Of a stretch of DNA of 64,000 nt, positions 57,324 through 64,000 are shown piece after piece. The first letter of the stretch is position 1; the number at the start of each line of letters is the position of its first letter. The DNA lies in assembly GCF_000378625.1 (NCBI RefSeq), contig NZ_KB905163.1, forward strand, positions 1 to 64,000, read 5' to 3'. This DNA comes from Colwellia piezophila ATCC BAA-637. GTDB lineage: Bacteria; Pseudomonadota; Gammaproteobacteria; Enterobacterales; Alteromonadaceae. The notes under the pieces are model-generated. The model did no database searches, was not told where the DNA came from, and saw nothing but the letters and a program-made list of their open reading frames with translations. Made by a program: the position numbers and the translations under genes.

Positions 57324-57424
57324 ATTTAACCAAACCCCATCCTAGGCTATCTAATTAAAGCAAATCCTAGCCTAATTAAAATATAGACTTTTGTACAGAT
57401 ATACTCATTTATTTCGAGCTAATA

Positions 57425-57961
57425 TTAAGAGATACAACTAGTTTTTTTATTTTTTGAAAGTATGGGAGTATTTTCACCATCCATGATTAATAGGGCATCG
57501 ACGAGGAAAAGAAAGCCATTTAAATTGTCATTTGACCAATAGCGTTGCAATTGTTTATCACTAGTCACAATGAGCGCTACAAAGTTCTTATAAGCACTGC
57601 TATCTTGATTTTTAAAACACTTTTGGCTCATTGCCTTGAGTCTACCCTTCCCTCTTAAGCATTCTCTAAAGATCATACTGTAATTATTAATCAGTGGGGT
57701 TATCATCTGCGTATATTTAATCAGTTGCTCATCTTCATTTGCTTGTGCCTGCTTTTTTAATCGCGCTAATCTTGTTTTTGAAAAATCTTGACCCCGAACT
57801 GCAATTAAGGCCATTGAATCGACCAGTGCTTTATTCTCTTTACGTGTGTTTAAGTTTTCACGTCTCTGCATTATTAGCTGTCGTTGTAATTTTTCTGTTC
57901 GAAAGAAAAAGTAAATGCTGATGCCGACAAACACAGCAGTTATCACTAAAACAAAAAACAT
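57425..57961 (-). CDS. membrane-anchored protein of unknown function
   Basis: A 178-residue protein with an N-terminal helix (MFFVLVITAVFVGISIYFFF), a coiled-coil-like stretch (KLQRQLIMQRRENLNTRKENKAL) and a helical, basic rest with two Cys (FRECLRGKG, SQKCFKN). The start codon overlaps the stop of the upstream TPR gene (TAATG), so the two are translationally coupled and probably work together. Family not recognised. Confidence 0.7.
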   Translation of the reverse strand: MFFVLVITAVFVGISIYFFFRTEKLQRQLIMQRRENLNTRKENKALVDSMALIAVRGQDFSKTRLARLKKQAQANEDEQLIKYTQMITPLINNYSMIFRECLRGKGRLKAMSQKCFKNQDSSAYKNFVALIVTSDKQLQRYWSNDNLNGFLFLVDALLIMDGENTPILSKNKKTSCIS

Positions 57962-59865
57962 TAAGAGACCTTAGATTGATTAATTTGGGTTACGTTAACA
58001 GATTCAGCCATACGAGCCAAAAAGAGGTAAGGGTCAATATCTTTAAAGTCTGGCGCAGTTAATGAGTATTTTACTATTATTGAAAAGCTACCTAAATTAG
58101 CAAAGGCTCGGTTATTCAAATCCTGAACTAACTTATCAATTTTATTAGCCACCTCTTCAGGACTTTGGTGTTCAATAATGACCAGATACTCACCTTCAGT
58201 TAATAGACCGGTAATATCAAAGTCGGTTAATTGCTCATTAATCAAACTAGCGATTGTTTTAGTCACTTCACTAAGCGTCTTCTTGTTGAAACGAAAAGTC
58301 AGTTCCTGCCAGTTTTCAATAACAAGATAACCAACACTCAAAGGGTATTGAAATTTTCGAGCTTTATTAAAAGCTCTTTGATAGTCAAATTTAGTTTGCC
58401 TAGGGCCTAGGAGAACATGACTTGGCTTATGCAACTCTTCGTAGGCTGAACTTATTCTTTTTGCCCTTAACCTGATGATAACAGCCAGTAAAGTGATAAC
58501 CAAAAGACAAACAAGCGCAGCCAAACTAATAATGAAGGTACGTTGTTTTTGATACTTTTTGATAAAACTACTCGATAACTCGCTGCTGCTTGCTAATTTC
58601 ACCGCCAAATTTCGTGATGCAGCAATAGATTCAATACTTTGTTTTTTCCCTAAACTTAAATGGGATAAACCATGTATAAGCGCAGAAGCCTTCTTTTTAG
58701 CTTTAAGTTTTTCACGTAGGATTTTTACGTGTTTTGCACGCCAAAAATCGGCATTTTGATAGTCATTCTTAACTCGGTACATCTCAGCGACCATGCTATA
58801 GAAGCCAGTAAATTCTATAGCTATATCCTGACCATTCAAAAGTTGTAACACTTGCTTTAATAGGACATGACCTTCTGCTACCAATTGTTCGCCTAACGTT
58901 GCTTTAGCCAAGGCCACCATGCTTTCAATACTTTGAGTCTGCATATTGTTTTGCTGAAAAACGGTGACGGCTTGCTCTAGAGGGGCAATGGCCTGAAAAT
59001 ATTGCTGCTGGTTCAAAAGCACAATACCTGTGCCTTTGTTTGCATAAGCGGCACTAATAGGTGCCTTTTTATTCTCGGCATGCTTTTTAGACTCCCAAAA
59101 AGCATTATAGGCATCATCAAATTGTAGTAAGTAAAAATAGGCGTAACCCAGATATAAATAGGTTTGATCTAAATTGCCCTTTTCATCCATTTTATACCTT
59201 AATTTTAATATCTTTAATTGCATTGTCAGCGCTGTTTGATAATCACCTAAATGATGGAAGGATAGTGCTATGATGGTTAATAACTTGATATGTTCGGTCA
59301 ATTCACTTTGATTCATACCTAACTCAATTTGCTGTAAGTCTTTTAAAGCCTGCTGATGCTCTCCCATCACTGCCAACGCAACACTTCGATAACTTAACAA
59401 AAGTAATTCATACTTAATTGGGAGGCTAAACTCACTATTTTTTAACGCTGATTGAGTTAAGGATATTAACTGTTGGTACTGCTTTCTCGCCAAGTACACT
59501 TCGGCCAATTTTAACAATAGCGACAAATTAACTATATTATCCCTACTTTTCAGCGACAAACCACTTTGCGAAAATTTAAACACTTGATTTATATCTCTGT
59601 TATTGCTCGCGACAGTAGCAGACAGAAGGTACATTTTAGCGATTATATCATTTGAATACAGCTGTCTATTTTCTAGAATTTTAGTTGATATCTGCTTCAC
59701 TCTTTGAGCATCGAGCTTTTCATTATTTTCTTTGAGTAATTGCTGTACTTGATTAGTCAAAATAGCCAACTCTGATAGCGGCTGCGCTAAAACTTTAATC
59801 GCTCCAAATAACATAACAAGGTTAAGTGTAAAAATAATGAAAAAAAGTAAGGATTTACTCAACAT
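57961..59865 (-). CDS. TPR membrane protein with degenerate GGDEF-like domain
   Basis: A 634-residue protein with a signal-like N-terminal helix (LLFFIIFTLNLVMLFGAIKVLA). About 370 residues of tetratricopeptide helices (DQTYLYLGYAYFYLLQFDDAYNAFWESKK and others) should lie in the periplasm. A membrane helix (FIISLAALVCLLVITLLAVII) precedes a cytoplasmic domain of about 150 residues with the fold pattern of a diguanylate cyclase. In that domain GGDEF appears as TEGEY (LLTEGEYLVII), so catalysis is not expected. It heads a likely three-gene operon on the minus strand, divergent from the c-di-GMP riboswitch promoter. Confidence 0.78.
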   Translation of the reverse strand: MLSKSLLFFIIFTLNLVMLFGAIKVLAQPLSELAILTNQVQQLLKENNEKLDAQRVKQISTKILENRQLYSNDIIAKMYLLSATVASNNRDINQVFKFSQSGLSLKSRDNIVNLSLLLKLAEVYLARKQYQQLISLTQSALKNSEFSLPIKYELLLLSYRSVALAVMGEHQQALKDLQQIELGMNQSELTEHIKLLTIIALSFHHLGDYQTALTMQLKILKLRYKMDEKGNLDQTYLYLGYAYFYLLQFDDAYNAFWESKKHAENKKAPISAAYANKGTGIVLLNQQQYFQAIAPLEQAVTVFQQNNMQTQSIESMVALAKATLGEQLVAEGHVLLKQVLQLLNGQDIAIEFTGFYSMVAEMYRVKNDYQNADFWRAKHVKILREKLKAKKKASALIHGLSHLSLGKKQSIESIAASRNLAVKLASSSELSSSFIKKYQKQRTFIISLAALVCLLVITLLAVIIRLRAKRISSAYEELHKPSHVLLGPRQTKFDYQRAFNKARKFQYPLSVGYLVIENWQELTFRFNKKTLSEVTKTIASLINEQLTDFDITGLLTEGEYLVIIEHQSPEEVANKIDKLVQDLNNRAFANLGSFSIIVKYSLTAPDFKDIDPYLFLARMAESVNVTQINQSKVS

Positions 59866-59964
59866 AAATAGACCGTTAGTGATTGAAAAAAAGAATGGGG
59901 AATAACTCGATATTACCGAGAACTATTTTTACCCTATAAAGGCGAACAAAAATAGCTTTTTCTG

Positions 59965-59992
59965 TTTACATTTACTTAATTAATCCTATAAT
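59965..59992 (+). promoter_or_regulatory. sigma-70 promoter in front of the riboswitch
   Basis: TTTACA and a perfect TATAAT, 16 bases apart, would start transcription near 59999, just before the aptamer. Confidence 0.75.
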
Positions 59993-60006
59993 GATTTTGA
60001 GCTGTA

Positions 60007-60094
60007 AAGCTTGAAAAGGGCAAACCTAATGAAAGTTAGGGACGCAAAGTTACCGGTCTAATGGGAAACCTATGATAGCGGGACTGCCAAGTTT
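60007..60094 (+). ncRNA. cyclic-di-GMP riboswitch (GEMM-I)
   Basis: All hallmarks of the GEMM-I aptamer are present in order: AAAAGGGCAAACC, the hairpin CCTAAT-GAAA-GTTAGG with its GNRA tetraloop, the invariant GGGACGCAAAG, then CCGG.CTA, and TAGCGGG in the closing arm. Outer pairing AAGCTTG/CAAGTTT closes the structure. It lies behind a strong promoter on the plus strand. No convincing open frame follows before converging genes, so what it controls is not visible. A reading frame at 60072-60293 starts inside the aptamer and is not credible from that start. Confidence 0.92.
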
Positions 60095-60281
60095 AGATAT
60101 AGTGGGGGCTTATCTTGATGCGATAATTCGCTATCTTATCCTTCCGTTTTCTTTGCGTGCCCGTTCTCCTTTATTCCTTAAAAGATCACATTTCTTACTA
60201 AAATACACTTTAATCGGGATGACTCAATTAATGAAAACTGTAAGGTCACTTTATCTCCTTAAATTTATAGTAGAAAAAGTG

Positions 60282-60439
60282 ATACCAATTTAATTAAATT
60301 ATTGCTCAATTACGCTGGTTAAAATACGCCATGTCAGCGTACTCTCAATCCCAATAGCTAGCTATTGCTCAATCGTTCGCTTTGCCCTGAGTTATTTTTC
60401 CTATGCACAACAAGATCACCAAGTTAATGGAACTGGTAT
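60282..60439. repeat. 158-bp element with ATACCAAT...TGGTAT ends
   Basis: Begins ATACCAATTTAATTAAATT and ends AAGTTAATGGAACTGGTAT, sharing AGATCACC(A/T)A(A/G)TTAATGG at its right end with the element at 51602-51763. It sits 190 bases downstream of the riboswitch, interrupting whatever transcript followed. Confidence 0.65.
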
Positions 60440-60499
60440 GAGTGAAAAACCTAATATTTCATGATGAAAATTTGGCCCTTCACTCAGATAAATAAAGTA

Positions 60500-60531
60500 A
60501 TACCAATCGGACTAATTAATCCGTTTGGTAT
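60500..60531. terminator. short ATACCAA palindrome behind the DUF885 gene
   Basis: Arms ATACCAATCGGA and TCCGTTTGGTAT, pairing at eleven of twelve positions, with an eight-base loop. It touches the end of the minus-strand gene and may act as its terminator; it also looks like a minimal form of the ATACCAA repeats. A weaker GAGTGAA/TTCACTC hairpin lies at about 60440-60485. Confidence 0.5.
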
Positions 60532-60533
60532 AA

Positions 60534-62324
60534 TTAACGCAGTGACTTACTCGTTACTGTTTGTTCACTGATATATTTCATCACTACCTTTTCCATCATA
60601 GGTAATGGCATAGAGCCGTGTTTGAGTAATTGGTCATGAAAGTCTCTTAAATCAAAGTCTTTTCCTAACGTTTTTTCAGCTTCTTGACGTAAACGCTTAA
60701 TCGTTAATTCGCCCATTTTGTAGGATAATGCTTGTCCTGGCCATGAGATATAACGATCTATTTCTGTCTGCACATTATGTAGTGATAAAGCAGTATTATC
60801 CGCTAAAAATGCCATTGCTTTTGCGCGACTCCATCCTTGAGTATGCATGCCAGTATCGACTACGAGTCGGCATGCTCGCCACATTTCATAAGTTAAACGG
60901 CCAAAATCATGATAAGGGTCTTCATACATGCCAGCTTCAATACCTAAATATTCTGAGTATAAACCCCAACCTTCACCAAATGCCGAAATGTAAGTTCGAT
61001 TTCTAAACTTTGCGACGTCTTGCATTTCTTTTGCAAGAGATATTTGTAAATGATGCCCTGGCACAGCTTCATGAAGTGTTAGTGCGGTTAATACATAAAG
61101 TGGTCTTCTATCAAGTCTGTAGGTATTAACCCAATAATTGCCAGGTTGGTCATCACGAGATGAACCCGCATATCGACCCGTCGTGTACTTAGGCGCAATG
61201 TTAGCTGGCACAGCCATAACCCCATAAGGTGTTCTTGGTAGTGTTTTAAACAGAGCGGGAAGTTTAGCATCCATTTTCTTGGCAATAAATGACGCTTCTT
61301 TTAACAACTCAGTCGGTGTTGAGGCATAAAACTGTGGATCTGTACGTAAAAACTGCACAAAATCGCTGAAGCTGCCGTCAAAGTTAACTTGTTCAATAAT
61401 GTCTTCCATTTCTGCACGTATCCGCTTGACCTCCACTAAGCCTTGCTGATGTACTTGCCCTGCTGTCATCGGTAGCGTGGTATAATGCACTAACCTATTT
61501 TGATAGTATTTATTACCATTAGGCAAAGAAGTGGCGGCAATATTATCACGGGCATTTGGCTGATATTCATTAACCATAAAATCATAATAAGCTTTATATG
61601 CAGGCATCACTTTAGCCGTTAAAATTTGCTTAGCTTGTCGTTGTAACTCTTTTTGCTGGCTTTGATTGATAAAAGCCGACATTTTAATAAATGGTTTATA
61701 GTAACCACTCTGCGTTACATCTTCTTTAATATAAGCCGCGATAGACTGCTCAAACCCTACAAGCACGATTTTAGGTTGGCTAATGCCGTGTTTAAGACCT
61801 TCTTTCATCCAGTGAGTCTGCTGTGAAAAGTAATTGGGTAGCGCAGCTAAGCGGGCTAAATAGTCTTGGTAATCAGCAAAAGTTTTAAAGTCAATTTTGC
61901 TGGAGATACCTGCAATCCAAACATGAAAGCCTGACTCTGCCGTCAATGGCATGTAATGCTCTTTATTAGTGTAGTTATCTAACTGATTTTTGAGGCTATA
62001 AGTGAGAACAGATAAATTAATTTGATTTTCTTGCGTTAACATTTCAGCATCTATTGCAATCAATTGCTGATATATGACTAAGCCTTGCTGGTATTTCTTT
62101 AATAAGCTAGCGGCTGATAAATCAGGTAATATCGCATTATTACCACCGACTTCAGGTTGATTGAAGGGGCTTGATTGTAAGTAAAAATCTTCATGGGCTT
62201 GAATGATTGTCGCTAATTGTTGATCTTCGCTTTGATCATCATTATTAATATTAACAGCATGGCTGGTATTCATGAGGCAAAGACTAACAGCCAAAAATAC
62301 AAGGTAAGTAACTAAGGTCTTCAT
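60534..62324 (-). CDS. exported DUF885 metallopeptidase-like protein
   Basis: A 596-residue protein with a signal peptide (TLVTYLVFLAVSLCLMNTSHA), then the DUF885 family fold. The zinc-binding motif HEAVPGHHLQ begins at about residue 418, and GEGWGLYSEYLG supplies the further acidic ligand. ARDNIAATSLPNGNKYY and SWPGQALSYKMGELTIKRLR are family stretches. Members are predicted periplasmic or secreted carboxypeptidase-like enzymes; the substrate is unproven. Upstream of it on the minus strand lies orn, about 100 bases away. Confidence 0.88.
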   Translation of the reverse strand: MKTLVTYLVFLAVSLCLMNTSHAVNINNDDQSEDQQLATIIQAHEDFYLQSSPFNQPEVGGNNAILPDLSAASLLKKYQQGLVIYQQLIAIDAEMLTQENQINLSVLTYSLKNQLDNYTNKEHYMPLTAESGFHVWIAGISSKIDFKTFADYQDYLARLAALPNYFSQQTHWMKEGLKHGISQPKIVLVGFEQSIAAYIKEDVTQSGYYKPFIKMSAFINQSQQKELQRQAKQILTAKVMPAYKAYYDFMVNEYQPNARDNIAATSLPNGNKYYQNRLVHYTTLPMTAGQVHQQGLVEVKRIRAEMEDIIEQVNFDGSFSDFVQFLRTDPQFYASTPTELLKEASFIAKKMDAKLPALFKTLPRTPYGVMAVPANIAPKYTTGRYAGSSRDDQPGNYWVNTYRLDRRPLYVLTALTLHEAVPGHHLQISLAKEMQDVAKFRNRTYISAFGEGWGLYSEYLGIEAGMYEDPYHDFGRLTYEMWRACRLVVDTGMHTQGWSRAKAMAFLADNTALSLHNVQTEIDRYISWPGQALSYKMGELTIKRLRQEAEKTLGKDFDLRDFHDQLLKHGSMPLPMMEKVVMKYISEQTVTSKSLR

Positions 62325-62423
62325 TGGGGTAACTCAAAAAAGGAAGGAGGCACGATAATAACGTGAAGTAAATTATCCTGCCTTAATTTTTTTGTGTCTT
62401 TATTGTTAACTTTTGGGTTAACA

Positions 62424-62969
62424 CTACATTTTAAAGAAAAGTTCTCTATAAACTTTGAGCTCAGCAATAGACTCTTTTATATCGTCTAAGGCCAAATGTG
62501 CACCCGTTTTGACAACTGAATCAAGTACTTCGGGTTTCCAGCGTCTTGCCAATTCTTTAATAGTACTAACATCGAGGTTACGGTAATGAAAATGCTCTTC
62601 AAAGTCAGGCATATATTTATTAATAAAACGTCTATCTTGTCCGATGCTATTACCACACATAGGAGACTTACCTTTTGGCACCCACGCTTGAATAAAAGCT
62701 AAGCTTTGTTCGGTTGCTTGCGTTAAGCTTACCTTGCTATCACGACACCGCTGGGTAAGTCCTGACTTGCCATGATGCTCAATACACCACGGGTTCATAT
62801 TATTTAATACGTCATCACTTTGATTGATAGCAAAAATTGGTCCTTGCGCTAACATATTTAAATGACTATCGGTGATAATGATAGCTATTTCTAAAATAAC
62901 ATCATCTGCTGGCTCTAACCCGGTCATTTCCAGATCAAGCCAAATTAAATTACTGTCATTACCCACCAT
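62424..62969 (-). CDS. orn: oligoribonuclease
   Basis: Degrades two- to five-nucleotide RNAs, including pGpG, the product of c-di-GMP breakdown by EAL enzymes. The 181 residues are the standard length. The DEDDh exonuclease sites are [11 protein letters not shown] (Asp12, Glu14), the middle [11 protein letters not shown], and [11 protein letters not shown] with the catalytic His and Asp. Divergent from rsgA, the order conserved in gammaproteobacteria. Confidence 0.97.
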   Translation of the reverse strand: MVGNDSNLIWLDLEMTGLEPADDVILEIAIIITDSHLNMLAQGPIFAINQSDDVLNNMNPWCIEHHGKSGLTQRCRDSKVSLTQATEQSLAFIQAWVPKGKSPMCGNSIGQDRRFINKYMPDFEEHFHYRNLDVSTIKELARRWKPEVLDSVVKTGAHLALDDIKESIAELKVYRELFFKM

Positions 62970-63066
62970 AAACTTCCCTTAAAAAAATGCACAAGCATTC
63001 GCATATAATTGTTAGTATAATACGTCAGAACTAAGTTGGATCAAATTAAATAGATGAATAAATCAC

Positions 63067-64000
63067 ATGTCTAAGGTAAAAAAACTGACCAAAGGTCAAC
63101 AAAGGCGTATCAAAGCCAATCATGATAAAAAGCTTTCAGGCAAAAACACTAAAAATAAAGTGCAATGGCAAGATGATGATTTAGGTGCTCCCGAGCAAGG
63201 GGTCATTATTAGTCGCTTTGGGCAACATGCCGATGTAGAAGATGGTTCGGGTAAAGTCTTTCGCTGTAATTTACGCCGCTCCATTTCCTCCCTTGTCTGT
63301 GGTGACAAGGTACTATGGCGACAGGGCAAAGAAAGCCAGCACTCAATTACCGGAATTATTGAAGCTGTCCACGAGCGAGACTCAGTATTAAGTCGTCCCG
63401 ATGTTTATGATGGCGTTAAACCTATCGCAGCAAATATCAGTCAAATTTTGATTGTTTCTTCGGTCTTACCTGTTTTTAATAGCGATATTATTGATCGGTA
63501 CTTAGTCGCCGCTGAGCAGACCGGTATTACCCCAGTCATTGTACTCAATAAGACGGATTTATTAACAACCATCAGTAGCAATGAGCAAGCATCGATCGCT
63601 AAACAGCTCAAAATCTATCACGATATTGGTTATCACGTTCTCTATGCTAGTAGTACGACGCGCGATGGTATTGATGAACTTAAAGTACAATTGGCACAAC
63701 ATACCAGTATTTTTGTCGGTCAATCCGGCGTTGGAAAGTCAACGTTAGTTAATGCCCTTATGCCTGGCGTAGGAATATTAACAAAAGAAGTCTCTGAAAA
63801 CTCCGGCCTAGGGCAACATACCACGACAGTAGCGCGTTTATACCACTTTGATGAAGGCGGTGACTTAATTGACTCCCCTGGCATTCGTGAATTCGGTCTA
63901 TGGCATTTAACACCCGAGCAAGTATGCCATGGTTTTACCGAGTTCTCAGATTTCCTTGGTTTGTGTAAATTTCGAGATTGTAAACATCAAATAGACCCTG
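63067..64000 (+). CDS. rsgA: ribosome small-subunit GTPase RsgA (3' end beyond window)
   Basis: Circularly permuted GTPase assisting late 30S maturation. 311 residues are visible from the ATG at 63067. There is a basic start ([19 protein letters not shown]), an OB-fold, and then the permuted GTPase motifs: NKTD (G4) first, GQSGVGKST (G1) and DSPGIREFG (G3) later. The start of the zinc-binding CKFRDCKH is seen just before the right edge. The remaining C-terminus lies outside. Divergent from orn across 97 bases. Confidence 0.97.
   Translation, partial: MSKVKKLTKGQQRRIKANHDKKLSGKNTKNKVQWQDDDLGAPEQGVIISRFGQHADVEDGSGKVFRCNLRRSISSLVCGDKVLWRQGKESQHSITGIIEAVHERDSVLSRPDVYDGVKPIAANISQILIVSSVLPVFNSDIIDRYLVAAEQTGITPVIVLNKTDLLTTISSNEQASIAKQLKIYHDIGYHVLYASSTTRDGIDELKVQLAQHTSIFVGQSGVGKSTLVNALMPGVGILTKEVSENSGLGQHTTTVARLYHFDEGGDLIDSPGIREFGLWHLTPEQVCHGFTEFSDFLGLCKFRDCKHQIDP

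Noticed and set aside
60072-60293. A 73-residue plus-strand frame downstream of the riboswitch promoter.
   Set aside because: Its ATG lies inside the aptamer's conserved closing arm and its end is inside a repeat. An internal ATG at 60231 is discussed as a possible truncated gene start but is not called.

Overview
The window is AT-rich chromosomal DNA of a marine gammaproteobacterium. Gene order and protein relatedness point to Colwellia or a close Alteromonadales relative (inference, no search was run). Supporting signs are the rpsU/yqeY/dnaG/rpoD block divergent from tsaD, zapE-zapG-degQ-degS, priA-ftsN-hslVU, and orn divergent from rsgA. Scattered non-coding repeats ending in ATACCAA...TTGGTAT also fit.

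Layout. 1-6355 (minus) is the N-terminal part of a giant, probably lipid-anchored protein full of thrombospondin type 3 calcium-binding repeats; it runs off the left edge. 6.4-8.6 kb holds a sparse stretch, a small secreted protein, a CAU-anticodon tRNA (probably Ile2) and a beta-barrel protein. 8.7-13.4 kb is the macromolecular synthesis block (rpoD, dnaG, yqeY, rpsU), with tsaD divergent; the 3' end of tsaD is repeated twice more behind the gene. 15-18.6 kb: plsY, folB-folK, uppP, cnoX. 18.7-25.3 kb: an intact GGDEF-EAL protein, zapE, zapG, degQ, degS. 25.5-29.2 kb: dsbA, ccoG-srkA and a small membrane protein. 29.2-31.8 kb: hutF and hutG (histidine degradation), separated by a mobile-looking repeat, with a HutC-type operator before hutG. 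32-38.9 kb: a peroxiredoxin-glutaredoxin fusion, a VF530-family protein, purU, a VOC protein, divergent metE/metR with MetJ and MetR sites, and yjbQ. 39.2-46 kb: dnaB, an ECF sigma factor operon (sigma factor, membrane partner, DUF4097 protein) and a divergent zinc metalloprotease. 46.1-54.5 kb: rpmE, priA, ftsN, hslV, hslU, a DUF971 protein and a chemoreceptor. 54.8-60.5 kb is cyclic-di-GMP territory: a broken EAL remnant, rraA, a protein with decayed GGDEF and EAL domains, a small membrane protein, a TPR protein with a decayed GGDEF-like domain, and a c-di-GMP riboswitch with its own promoter but no recognisable gene behind it. The window ends with a DUF885 peptidase-like protein, orn and the 5' part of rsgA.

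Most genes are core housekeeping genes. The accessory interest lies in the c-di-GMP region at 54.8-60.5 kb, the TSP3 giant protein, the tsaD tail repeats, and two families of small inverted-end repeats that abut genes. One of these separates hutG from hutF, and another lies about 190 bases downstream of the riboswitch.
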